From an uncultured Desulfocapsa sp. (GTDB lineage: Bacteria > Desulfobacterota > Desulfobulbia > Desulfobulbales > Desulfocapsaceae), in NCBI GenBank assembly GCA_947311435.1, contig CAMZKT010000077.1, positions 1 through 39,023 of the forward strand: DNA of 39,023 bases. Direction: 5' to 3'. The notes under the pieces were generated by a model. That model made no database searches. It saw only the letters and a list, made by a program, of their open reading frames with translations, and was not told where the DNA came from. Positions 16,174 to 24,387 of the stretch are shown here, piece after piece (position 1 is the first letter of the stretch; each line of letters starts with the position of its first letter). The position numbers were made by a program, and so were the translations under genes.

Positions 16174-17799
16174 ATGGAAAAACAAGAGACATTCATCCAT
16201 GACATTTGGATGCTTAGCCGTGAATACGGAAATCTGGCCGGGGCTGGTGGCGTAAAAGATGTGGTTGCCCAGCTCTCAGTAACCCTGGCTCGCCAGTCAA
16301 AACGAACTGTACATGTTGTGCTGCCCTGTTATGGGTTTATGGATCCGGAACAGTTGGGATTCTCGTATATGGCCGATCCACTGTGGACAGACAAAATACT
16401 TCAGTTCGAGGTTGACCTGGATTACCCTGAAGAGAGACGGCTGGAAGCAGTCACAGTCTGGGTGAAAAAGCAGGGAGGTGTCACTCTGTACCTTATCGAC
16501 TCTTCCCGTTTTCGCGAGAAATTAAACGTATACACATATACCGCAGCGGAGGAGGGTGATGCCATCTGGAAGAAAGCTGGGGAAGGGCATGTCGATTTCT
16601 TTGCCATGAACATTCTCCTGCAAAAGGCTGCCATTGCTTTGATGATACTTCTTAAAGCGCAACCTGATGTCATTCATTGCCACGATGGGCATACTGCTGT
16701 GCTTCCTGCAATGATTGCTGAACAACCCGGATTGCGTCATTATTTCCGTAATACTGGATGTGTCATTACAGTCCATAACGCAGGGCTGGGCTATCATCAG
16801 GAAATCGTTGATTTGACCTTTGCTCAGGCAATTACCGGCCTGTCTCTATCGCTGGTTTACCAGGCACTCTTGGATGGAAAATTTGATCCATTTCTAGCTG
16901 GCGCCAACTATGCTGTGATGAATACGGTGAGCGAAAATTATGCGAGGGAGTTGCGAGAAACTGTTGATGACCATCTCACTGGTTGGCTTGGCCATGAATT
17001 GTTAAATAGACACATAGTGCTTGAGGGGATAACGAACGGTATTGATCCCGAAGCTTTTTCAGCAAAAGATCCTGAAAGAGTACACATCGCGGCAGGTTTT
17101 GACCCAATGGGTGACGAAGCACTCACCGGAAAACAACAGTGTAAAAAAGAGTTACTGGAACGATTGGTGCGAGAAGAACCATTGCCCGGGGTGCTTCAGT
17201 CGGGAGTTTTGGATCCTGACCCTTCCGCACCCCTTGTTACCTTTATCGGACGACTCAGCACTCAAAAAGGGGTCTCTGTTTTGATCTCTGCGTTAAGGAA
17301 ACTCCTGGTCGAACGAACCGATTTTCGTTTTTTGTTGTTGGGAACCGGTGATAAATATGACGAAGAGGCTTTGGTGCAACTGGCAGAACATCCTGTCAAC
17401 AGGGGACGCATCTGTGTCCTTCGCGGGTTTGACACAATCCTTGCGAATAAAGTATATGCAGCAGGTGATTTTTTTGTGATTCCTTCCCAATATGAGCCTT
17501 GTGGTCTGACTGATTTTATGGCACAGCTTTTTGGAAATTTACCCATTGTTCATGCTGTCGGTGGGCTGGTCAAGGTGGTGGATGGCCGAACGGGATTCTC
17601 TTATGAAAGACAGAGTTCTGCGGCTTTATCGGAAACAATTGAACGTGCCCTGCACTTGTATGCTACAAATCCGGAAGCGATACGGGTAATGCAGCGTCAG
17701 GCTGTGGAGATGATCCACGAACATTACACGTGGGACACGGTAAGTAAGGAATATTTAAAGTTATATACACAGGCAAAACAGGAGAAAATTGCAAGATAA
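16174..17799 (+). CDS. glgA: Glycogen/starch synthase family glycosyltransferase (GT5), divergent
   Basis: 541-aa two-Rossmann-domain glucosyltransferase that extends alpha-1,4-glucans from a nucleotide-glucose. The N-terminal GT5 domain contains HCHDGHTAVLPAMI near residues 169-182 and ITVHNAGLGYH near 197. The GT1-like C-terminal domain has FIGRLSTQKGVSVLISAL near 356, and the nucleotide-sugar EPCGLTDFMAQLFGNLPIV near 438 followed by GGLVKVV. The usual N-terminal KxGGLxDVV loop reads GAGGVKDVV, so the Lys that contacts the donor in E. coli GlgA is not present. This appears in a divergent subfamily, and donor preference (ADP- versus UDP-glucose) is open. ATGGAGTG upstream serves as ribosome-binding site. 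Three bases separate it from aroC. Confidence 0.85.
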   Translation: MEKQETFIHDIWMLSREYGNLAGAGGVKDVVAQLSVTLARQSKRTVHVVLPCYGFMDPEQLGFSYMADPLWTDKILQFEVDLDYPEERRLEAVTVWVKKQGGVTLYLIDSSRFREKLNVYTYTAAEEGDAIWKKAGEGHVDFFAMNILLQKAAIALMILLKAQPDVIHCHDGHTAVLPAMIAEQPGLRHYFRNTGCVITVHNAGLGYHQEIVDLTFAQAITGLSLSLVYQALLDGKFDPFLAGANYAVMNTVSENYARELRETVDDHLTGWLGHELLNRHIVLEGITNGIDPEAFSAKDPERVHIAAGFDPMGDEALTGKQQCKKELLERLVREEPLPGVLQSGVLDPDPSAPLVTFIGRLSTQKGVSVLISALRKLLVERTDFRFLLLGTGDKYDEEALVQLAEHPVNRGRICVLRGFDTILANKVYAAGDFFVIPSQYEPCGLTDFMAQLFGNLPIVHAVGGLVKVVDGRTGFSYERQSSAALSETIERALHLYATNPEAIRVMQRQAVEMIHEHYTWDTVSKEYLKLYTQAKQEKIAR

Positions 17800-17825
17800 A
17801 ATAATTTGGCAGGTTGTTGATGGCG

Positions 17826-17843
17826 ATTTTATTACAATAAAAT
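17826..17843. repeat. Perfect AT-only dyad upstream of gapA
   Basis: ATTTTATT-AC-AATAAAAT lies 51 bases before the gapA ATG and just 26 bases after glgA. It could be a regulator site or a weak structure ending the glgA transcript; no factor can be named. Confidence 0.3.
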
Positions 17844-17894
17844 GAATACTGACATGAAGTAAAGAAGTTTAAATTGTTCACATGGAGACAGGGA

Positions 17895-18899
17895 ATGACA
17901 ATTAAAGTAGGAATCAATGGTTTTGGTCGTATCGGCAGAAGTATTTTTAGGGCTTTAATAAAAGATCCCGCGTTTACAGAAGTTGAAATTGCGGCGATCA
18001 ATGATCTGACTGAAAATGCAACCCTTGCCCACCTTTTAAAGTATGACTCTGTAATGGGTATCTATGATCTTGATGTGGAAAGTGATGAACATGGGATTAC
18101 AGTAAATGGAAAGCATATCCCGGTAAGTAGCCATAGAAATCCTGCTGATATCCCGTGGGGTGAACTTGGTGTGGAATATGTTGCAGAATGTACAGGTATC
18201 TTTAGAGATAGAGACGCTGCACAGAAACATATCAGCGCAGGAGCCAGCAAGGTAGTGATTTCTGCTCCGGCCAAAGGAGATATTAAAACGTTTGTGATGG
18301 GGGTAAACGAAGATGAATATGATCCCACGATACATCATATTGTTTCCAACGCTTCCTGTACCACGAATTGCCTGGCTCCATTTGCTAAAGTCATTTTGGA
18401 TAATTTTGGAATTAAACATGGGTTGATGACCACCGTTCATGCTTACACCGGCGATCAGCGATTGCTTGATTTTCCGCATTCTGATCTGCGCAGAGCACGA
18501 GCTGCAGCAATGTCCATGATTCCTACCAGCACTGGCGCTGCAGCCGCTGTTGCACTTGTTATCCCAGGGTTGAAAGGAAAATTCGACGGCCTTGCAGTGC
18601 GGGTACCTACCCCGAATGTCTCACTTGTGGATGCTGTGATGGAAGTTGAACAGGCGACATCTGTTCCTGAGGTGAACGAGGCTCTGAAAGATGCCAGTAA
18701 TCGTTATCTAGGCTATACTGACCTGCCATTGGTATCCGTGGATTTTCAGGGAAACTCACATTCCTCAATTATCGATGGACAATCAACCAAGGTAATCGGA
18801 ACCACAGTAAAAGTGATGAGTTGGTATGATAATGAATGGGGGTATTCAAACCGAATGGTTGATTTGATCCTTCATATGGAGGCGAATAAGAGCTTGTAA
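17895..18899 (+). CDS. gapA: Glyceraldehyde-3-phosphate dehydrogenase, type I
   Basis: 334-aa glycolytic/gluconeogenic dehydrogenase. The NAD-binding start KVGINGFGRIGRSIFRAL and Asp in AINDLT (position expected for NAD+ preference) are clear. The catalytic Cys is C155 in SNASCTTNC, the partner His is in TTVHAYTGDQ, and WYDNEWGYSNRMVDL marks the C-terminus. The frame is open to 17874, but ATG 17895 is chosen because the enzyme begins there and GGAGACAGGGA precedes it. It stands 95 bases after glgA and is followed by a 10-bp stem hairpin, then the dikinase-like gene, suggesting a carbon-storage/glycolysis neighbourhood. Confidence 0.96.
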   Translation: MTIKVGINGFGRIGRSIFRALIKDPAFTEVEIAAINDLTENATLAHLLKYDSVMGIYDLDVESDEHGITVNGKHIPVSSHRNPADIPWGELGVEYVAECTGIFRDRDAAQKHISAGASKVVISAPAKGDIKTFVMGVNEDEYDPTIHHIVSNASCTTNCLAPFAKVILDNFGIKHGLMTTVHAYTGDQRLLDFPHSDLRRARAAAMSMIPTSTGAAAAVALVIPGLKGKFDGLAVRVPTPNVSLVDAVMEVEQATSVPEVNEALKDASNRYLGYTDLPLVSVDFQGNSHSSIIDGQSTKVIGTTVKVMSWYDNEWGYSNRMVDLILHMEANKSL

Positions 18900-18915
18900 A
18901 AGCGACGAGCGATAA

Positions 18916-18948
18916 AACAGCCAGCGAATCTTCAGGTTGCTGGCTGTT
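18916..18948 (+). terminator. Hairpin after gapA (weak or attenuating terminator)
   Basis: AACAGCCAGC (18916-18925) pairs perfectly with GCTGGCTGTT (18939-18948) across a 13-base loop. The sequence after it (GTGCATTATA) lacks a U-run, so complete intrinsic termination is doubtful; partial read-through into the dikinase-like gene or an mRNA-stabilising role is possible. Confidence 0.5.
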
Positions 18949-19020
18949 GTGCATTATACAGAACAATACTTACACTCCAAAACAAAAGAAGCTTCCTCTG
19001 CCTTTATAACCAACTATGGA

Positions 19021-22000
19021 ATGATGACAAAAAAAACATTACCTCTTGAGTCTGATGCATTAGCGGCCAATCTTCTGGAAACAGCAGAAGAAGTAATTAT
19101 TGAAAAGAAGCTTCTTCTCTTGCTCGATGTTGTTATTCGGTATAAAGGCTTGCACAATACCCTTGAGGATCTCCTTTATGAGATTTGTCATCCCTATAGG
19201 AACTGGAGCATTCTGATTCCTCAGCTTCGCAGTTTCGTTTTAAAAAACAGTAGCTACTATAAGCGGCACGAAAAGGGGCCAGAGGCATTTACCCTTTTTG
19301 CAGAGCTTTTCATCGATGCTATGAAAGACTGTGAAAAAAACAGCAAGCTACTTTCCCAAATCATTGAGTCCCAGGTCGCTTGGGTCGCAAAAATGGTCGA
19401 TCTCTTTTCTGTTGAAGACCTTTATCGCTACCAATCGGCACTGAATAATTATTTTGAAAGACTCCTTGAGCTTGATGATGGAGAGAGTCCCATCATGCTG
19501 CGTATTGTCCAGGGACAGCATCCGATGAAGAAGTTGGCCGCTTCTCTGCTTGCTTTTGTGGATAAGGGTGCTACTGCGTTTGAGTATGGCCCGATGGTAA
19601 AACTCATGCAAGCGATCCTTAAGAAAAATTATAGTTATTGGCTGAATGAAGAAGACCCTCTTCTCTGGTTTATCGATCATTGTGGAGTGTTGTGCGAAGG
19701 TTTCCATTCCGGGAAGTTATTCGCGTCGATCTCTCACGAGTCCATGAAAAAGCATGATATTGCAGTAAAATCTATTGATATAGGGAAAGATCCTGTAGCA
19801 GCTTTGCGCGATATTTTGGTTTTGCCGGCCCATGTTGATATTGTTCGGTTCTATAAAGAGATTCCTGCAAGATTAGCTGATGCGGACGGGAATAAACTTG
19901 GAGCATCCAGTGAACAGGGCCTGCCCTTAAATCGATTTGCTGAGAATCAAAAGCTGCTGTTTCTTTTTCGGATCATGGACACCAAGGGTTTATATTTGAT
20001 TCATGAAGAGACTCTGCGTGAAATTAACCGATCTCTGGTTCAGTTGATTCGTCTCCAGAAATTTGAAGAAATTGAGGAGTTTCTTCTTACGGCATTTCAG
20101 TTGCTTCGGGCGAATGTACGAAGGTATCCTCATACGTCGTTACAGTGTATTCAAGTACTTGGAGGGGAAGTTTTTAAGCGTAAGAATGCCAGAATGGTGG
20201 AGACTTTTCTCTGGCAGGCAGTTCGGTTTGGCTTTCAGTATGCTAATGTGATGGGTGTTGATGAAGACTGGCAACCTCTTACCAATCCTGCCCATCTGGC
20301 CAATATCCGGGTTTGGCTCAATCTTATAATGCAGGAACCTAAATGGTGTGGCACTCTTTTTTCTGCACTCATTATTAATATTAAACTCTCTGGTACCTGT
20401 GTTAAGGACACGGATCTTTTTCAGCGGGACATTACCAATCTGCTCAACCATCCTATTGAACCCATATATAACCTGGCAAAACAGTTTACCAAACTCATGC
20501 CTGTTTTTTTTAACGAGATTGGGGCAGAGGGGGACTTGAGGGAAGTCTCAACAGAACTTGATGAAATTCATAAACGGCATGACCTGCTGATTCATTTTCT
20601 TCGTAAACAGAGTCATGTGGAGAGCTCCAACCTGATTGTCGGGTTCATTAAAGCCATTTTTGTCTTCTGGCTGACTAAAAAGAAGGAAGGTCTCCGGTCT
20701 TTTCTCCCTGATGAAGTGTATTCCGAAGTTGAAGCAAAAGGTATTTTTATTGATGATCAGAATATACTGCTAAATCGTATTTACGAACAATTAGAATTTT
20801 CCAGTCCAGACGATCTTTTATCCTGGAGTCGTGACGAACGACGGGAGTATCTCTCTCTTCAATCCGATCTTCCCCCGTCGGAATTGCGACGCTTTGATCT
20901 GTTGGTGCATATGTTCCAATTATTGAACCAGAAATACAACCTGGGGTTCCAGGAACTACGAACAGAACTTGAACAGGCCGCTCAAGAGGGTTTTCCTGAA
21001 ATGGAAGACCTTCTTCAAACTTTAGAGCAATGTGATACAATCGAGTGTATTGAAGCACTGCTTCACGCCTTGGAAGGGTTGAAGGAGACGATCCTTTCCC
21101 CTGAAAAATTTGAAGCGAGGGAGGATATATATTACAAACGTCATATCGCCGTCGATATCCCCTCGGTATACGGAAAATACAGGGAAAAGAAATTTGACAG
21201 TCTTTCTTTGAGTTTTCGTCTGGAAAACCTGACCAATATCTTTCTGGAAAAACTTCCGGAAACAATAAGTTTATCTTTTATCACCCAGGCTACATTCTAT
21301 AGTATCGTCAAGTGTTTGAAGTTGTATTTACGTGCTCTTCAGGTGGATGGTATTACATCCAGACGGCTTGAAACATATATCTCTCTGCTTACAAGTTCCC
21401 TTGATATCAGGAGATTTTCTTATACCCAGTATCTTGATATTTTTCGTGGGCTGTCAGAGGGAGTTAAAGATGTCATTTATTCCTATTACACCAATATTCA
21501 TCAGAATAATCTTAGTATTATCATTCCTCAGATAGGTGCCAGTAATCTCCTTACAAATTATAGATCTCTTTGGAGGGATGAGGACACAACCAACTCCATC
21601 CATAGTCTTTCCGAGGCTTTTTTAAGAGATTTGATTGCCAGCACTTTTGGTTTACAGCATCTTGATAACTTTATCACAAGGATCATAGGTACCCTTGAAA
21701 GCCAAAAGGACATTCTTGAAGAGAAGCGCCTAGATTTACTCATGACTTATAATCCTGAACGTGCCATTTCTTTACTCCACAAGAGCAACCCTTATACCCA
21801 TGATTTGATTCATCTTGGGAACAAAGGCTATAACCTTGTGACACTCTGTGATGACAAGAAAGCAATACCACCTGCATTTATTATCACCACGGAAGTCTTT
21901 CGCTGCCGTGAAGTCGTGTATGGCTTTGACAAGGCGCGTGAAGAGTTTATGCATCGTGTTCGGAAGTCTTTAACCGAGCTTGAGGAGCTTACAGGAAGAA

Positions 22001-23295
22001 ACTTTGCCGATACCAAAGATCCTCTATTGCTTTCTGTCCGAAGTGGTGCCGCAGTTTCCATGCCTGGAATGATGGCTACGATGCATAACGTTGGTACAAA
22101 TGAGGAGTTAATTGAGGAGGCAGCACGAATATATGGTGACTCCTATCTGGCCTGGGATAACTATCGGCGTTTTCTGCAATCGTGGGGCATGACTTCAGGT
22201 GTGACAAGAGATGAGTTTCAGGACCTTATGAATAATGCGAAAGAACGGCACAATGTCAGGTTGAAAGGACAGTTCTCTCCTGAGCAAATGAAGGAACTGG
22301 CACTTGATTACCAGAAGTTAACTCGGAATAAGGGGCTTGGTATTCCTGACGACCCCTGGCTGCAGCTGGTGACGGCGATTGAAATGGTGTTTGATTCCTG
22401 GGAAACGGATAAGGCTTCGGATTACAGGAAAATTATGGATGTGTCAGACTCATGGGGAACGGCGGTAATTGTTCAGGCCATGGTATATGGAAATAAAAGC
22501 CAGTCATCCGGATCTGGCGTACTTTTTACTGCACACCCCTATAGAAAGGTGCAGCGTGTTGCTCTTTGGGGGGATTATGCCTATGGCGATCAGGGAGAAG
22601 ATATAGTATCTGGCTTGGTTACCAGTTATCCGATTTCTGTGGAACAGGCTGAACTTGATGGTCGGGCAGTGGATAGATCCCTTGAAGTGAGGTATCCTGA
22701 TATTTACCAGGAGTTGCTTAGTATTTCAAGGGAACTCGTTTACGAAAAACGTTGGAATCCACAGGAGATTGAGTTTACCTTTGAAGGGCCTGATGCCAGT
22801 CATTTGTATCTGTTGCAAACCCGCGATATGATCACCATTAAACAGCAGGAACGATTTCAAGTTTTCACAGATGCCGAAGCTTTGGCAACAGCATGTCTTG
22901 GTAAGGGAATTGGTGTCTCAGGCTCAGCCCTTTCCGGTCGTGCGGTCTTTACTGAAGAAAATATTCGGGAGTTGAGACGCACTGACCGTGATACTCCATT
23001 GATTCTTATCCGCTCGGACACCGTTCCTGAAGACATCAAAGTGATAGATATGGCCGAGGGCCTGCTTACTTCTAGGGGGGGGCAGACCTCCCATGCCTCT
23101 GTTGTGGCGGTGCGGCTCGACAAAACCTGTATCGTGGGTTGCAAACATTTGAAAGTCTATGAAAACCGTCAGTATTGTGAACTTGGTGCAGCTGTTATCA
23201 AGTTCGGTGATTTTATTTCTGTGGATGGACGTAGTGGACAGGTGCTGAGTGGTATTCATGTAACTCATGAAGAAATACACATATTGCCGATCTAA
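19021..23295 (+). CDS. Dikinase-like protein: long helical N-terminus plus PPDK ATP-grasp and phosphohistidine domains
   Basis: 1,424 aa. The first ~900 residues are unrecognised, largely helical and charged, with no membrane segment. Residues about 925-1265 form a pyruvate,phosphate-dikinase-type nucleotide-binding domain: GNKGYNLVTL, then GAAVSMPGMMATMHNVG near 1010, SGSGVLFTAHP near 1166 and LYLLQTRDM near 1263. Residues about 1290-1380 are the swivelling phosphohistidine domain, with the catalytic His in GGQTSHASVVAVRLDKTCIVG. The protein ends about 45 residues later, so the TIM-barrel PEP/pyruvate domain of PPDK and PpsA is missing. It should autophosphorylate on His from ATP, but the acceptor is unknown. 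The frame opens at TTG 18937 inside the gapA hairpin; ATG 19021 or 19024 is preferred. Neighbours are gapA and glgA. Confidence 0.82.
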   Translation: MMTKKTLPLESDALAANLLETAEEVIIEKKLLLLLDVVIRYKGLHNTLEDLLYEICHPYRNWSILIPQLRSFVLKNSSYYKRHEKGPEAFTLFAELFIDAMKDCEKNSKLLSQIIESQVAWVAKMVDLFSVEDLYRYQSALNNYFERLLELDDGESPIMLRIVQGQHPMKKLAASLLAFVDKGATAFEYGPMVKLMQAILKKNYSYWLNEEDPLLWFIDHCGVLCEGFHSGKLFASISHESMKKHDIAVKSIDIGKDPVAALRDILVLPAHVDIVRFYKEIPARLADADGNKLGASSEQGLPLNRFAENQKLLFLFRIMDTKGLYLIHEETLREINRSLVQLIRLQKFEEIEEFLLTAFQLLRANVRRYPHTSLQCIQVLGGEVFKRKNARMVETFLWQAVRFGFQYANVMGVDEDWQPLTNPAHLANIRVWLNLIMQEPKWCGTLFSALIINIKLSGTCVKDTDLFQRDITNLLNHPIEPIYNLAKQFTKLMPVFFNEIGAEGDLREVSTELDEIHKRHDLLIHFLRKQSHVESSNLIVGFIKAIFVFWLTKKKEGLRSFLPDEVYSEVEAKGIFIDDQNILLNRIYEQLEFSSPDDLLSWSRDERREYLSLQSDLPPSELRRFDLLVHMFQLLNQKYNLGFQELRTELEQAAQEGFPEMEDLLQTLEQCDTIECIEALLHALEGLKETILSPEKFEAREDIYYKRHIAVDIPSVYGKYREKKFDSLSLSFRLENLTNIFLEKLPETISLSFITQATFYSIVKCLKLYLRALQVDGITSRRLETYISLLTSSLDIRRFSYTQYLDIFRGLSEGVKDVIYSYYTNIHQNNLSIIIPQIGASNLLTNYRSLWRDEDTTNSIHSLSEAFLRDLIASTFGLQHLDNFITRIIGTLESQKDILEEKRLDLLMTYNPERAISLLHKSNPYTHDLIHLGNKGYNLVTLCDDKKAIPPAFIITTEVFRCREVVYGFDKAREEFMHRVRKSLTELEELTGRNFADTKDPLLLSVRSGAAVSMPGMMATMHNVGTNEELIEEAARIYGDSYLAWDNYRRFLQSWGMTSGVTRDEFQDLMNNAKERHNVRLKGQFSPEQMKELALDYQKLTRNKGLGIPDDPWLQLVTAIEMVFDSWETDKASDYRKIMDVSDSWGTAVIVQAMVYGNKSQSSGSGVLFTAHPYRKVQRVALWGDYAYGDQGEDIVSGLVTSYPISVEQAELDGRAVDRSLEVRYPDIYQELLSISRELVYEKRWNPQEIEFTFEGPDASHLYLLQTRDMITIKQQERFQVFTDAEALATACLGKGIGVSGSALSGRAVFTEENIRELRRTDRDTPLILIRSDTVPEDIKVIDMAEGLLTSRGGQTSHASVVAVRLDKTCIVGCKHLKVYENRQYCELGAAVIKFGDFISVDGRSGQVLSGIHVTHEEIHILPI

Positions 23296-23454
23296 TACTA
23301 TGTCAGCAATGAGGTGTGGTATGTTGCCTCTCCTTTTGTTACGATTGAATACGATGGTTTTTCAATATGAGGGGACATTGGTGTGAGCCTGTAAGAAAAG
23401 TCGTTTTCCCGTTTTTGAAAAGAAAACTTTTAAAAGCACTACAAGGAGTTAATG

Positions 23455-23682
23455 ATGACTAATGAGGTGAAGAGCATGAAGTTATTGAAGGGACCTTCTC
23501 TGGCCGCGTACGCAAGAAAAAAAGCTGCTGAAATCGGAATTGATGGAAAAGGGATTAAGCTCGTTAAGCTTGTCTGTATGATCCAGGAAAAGGAAGGAAA
23601 CAGAGTCTGTTTCAAGAAAGAAAAAAGTTGCCCACATACTGAATGCTGCTGGCAGTTATCCTGTGGGGCAAAGATGGGGTGA
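23455..23682 (+). CDS. Small Cys-containing SAP-like protein
   Basis: 75 aa (or 76 from ATG 23452). The N-terminal half (SLAAYARKKAAEIGIDGKGIKLVKLVCMIQ) resembles the helix-turn-helix-like SAP/Rho-N fold that appears in small putative nucleic-acid-binding proteins. IQEKEGNRVCF then a run of Cys residues (SCPHTECCWQLSCG) ends it, giving six Cys, enough for metal binding or disulfides. AAGGAG lies 3 bases before ATG 23452 and 6 before ATG 23455, so the second ATG is better spaced. It is separated from the dikinase-like gene by about 155 bases and stands alone. Function unknown; similarity is from fold pattern, so moderate certainty. Confidence 0.65.
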   Translation: MTNEVKSMKLLKGPSLAAYARKKAAEIGIDGKGIKLVKLVCMIQEKEGNRVCFKKEKSCPHTECCWQLSCGAKMG

Positions 23683-23718
23683 TCGAAGAGTACTTGTCCC
23701 GGTTTGACGGCACCTCGG

Positions 23719-23745
23719 CTAGTTCTGGATTTCTTCAGGAACTAG
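23719..23745. repeat. Hairpin downstream of the SAP-like gene
   Basis: CTAGTTC (23719-23725) and GAACTAG (23739-23745) form a 7-bp stem with a 13-base loop, 36 bases after the SAP-like stop. No T-run follows, so it is at best a weak terminator. Confidence 0.35.
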
Positions 23746-23772
23746 GGCTCAGGGGGAACTAATGGTAAGAGT

Positions 23773-23829
23773 GCCACTACCTTGTCAGGTTTTGTTTTTG
23801 TAAGCAATACAATTTTGAAAGGTAGTGGC
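23773..23829. repeat. Long-loop inverted repeat between convergent genes
   Basis: GCCACTACCTT (23773-23783) and AAGGTAGTGGC (23819-23829) are exact 11-base complements around a 35-base loop containing a T-rich stretch. It lies in the 182-base gap between the SAP-like gene and the convergent DUF2892 gene. It may serve transcript 3' ends from both sides; no terminator U-tract is seen. Confidence 0.4.
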
Positions 23830-23864
23830 GCAGAGGATGGAAGCATGTGGTGCGGTTCTAAGTC

Positions 23865-24092
23865 TTAATTGTTGGTGTGCCTACAGACTGGTACTCCGAG
23901 TACTTTCAGTATCATCCCCAGCGGACAGAACTTGGTAATGCCGAACTGAAACAAATTCAGGCCGATAAATGCAGTGCCTAAAAGCCAGTATTGATGAACA
24001 AAAAGTGGGTTGTTTCCGCAGTCGACCCCAAGGGCGATGGTAAGCAGGATGAAAAAACCTGCTATGGTATGAATCCAGTCTGTAACGATCAT
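23865..24092 (-). CDS. DUF2892 (YgaP-type transmembrane) small membrane protein
   Basis: 75-aa inner-membrane protein with two hydrophobic helices (TIAGFFILLTIALGV and LLGTAFIGLNLFQFGI) and the ending FCPLGMILKVLGVPVC. This matches the transmembrane domain that follows the rhodanese domain in E. coli YgaP and also exists alone in many sulfur bacteria. The frame extends up to 24251, but the extra 53 residues are low-complexity. The ATG at 24092 has AGAGGA eight bases upstream and begins the conserved domain. The four Cys (C26, C65 and C72 region, plus C in VDCGNN) may take part in sulfur chemistry. It follows dacA on the same strand, within reach of the SqrR-like regulator. Confidence 0.82.
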   Translation of the reverse strand: MIVTDWIHTIAGFFILLTIALGVDCGNNPLFVHQYWLLGTAFIGLNLFQFGITKFCPLGMILKVLGVPVCRHTNN

Positions 24093-24276
24093 AGGATAGT
24101 CCTCTGAAAATATGGTTATAAAAAAAGGTTGAAATGCATTGTGGTTTTGTTTTCGTATTTTTTGTGAAAGAAACTTGGTGGTGGTACTAATCGGGTTTAG
24201 GCTATTTTTGTTTGACAACCATTTCACGAAATAATAGTGATGCTTGTTCAATCTGGCAAGTCTGGAAATGCTTCAG

Positions 24277-24387
24277 TCATATTTTTCTGTTCTGCCATTT
24301 ATTGCTTTGTCGTGTTCTTTTTCGGAAGAGGCGATGTAATATCGCGTAAAGCAAAAATCCCACAACTATTCCTGCAAAGAATTTCAT
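24277..24387 (-). CDS. Possible 36-aa membrane peptide, or the displaced membrane anchor of the upstream carboxypeptidase
   Basis: ATG at 24387 overlaps the carboxypeptidase stop as ATGA. The product MKFFAGIVVGFLLYAILHRL continues into a strongly basic tail (FRKRTRQSNK), i.e. one membrane helix with positive cytoplasmic end. Two readings fit: a separate coupled small protein, or the true C-terminus of the carboxypeptidase, reached if the C9 tract at 24406-24414 had ten C. The second would give a standard single-helix anchor to an enzyme that otherwise lacks one. Confidence 0.5.
   Translation of the reverse strand: MKFFAGIVVGFLLYAILHRLFRKRTRQSNKWQNRKI

Noticed and set aside
24212-24240. Forward-strand TTGACA promoter-like site
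   Set aside because: The -35 is perfect but no good -10 follows at 16-18 bases, and it faces antisense into the carboxypeptidase gene with no forward gene to drive.
24093-24251. N-terminal extension of the DUF2892 protein
   Set aside because: The 53 extra residues are low-complexity with no family match, and the ATG at 24092 has a well-placed AGAGGA.
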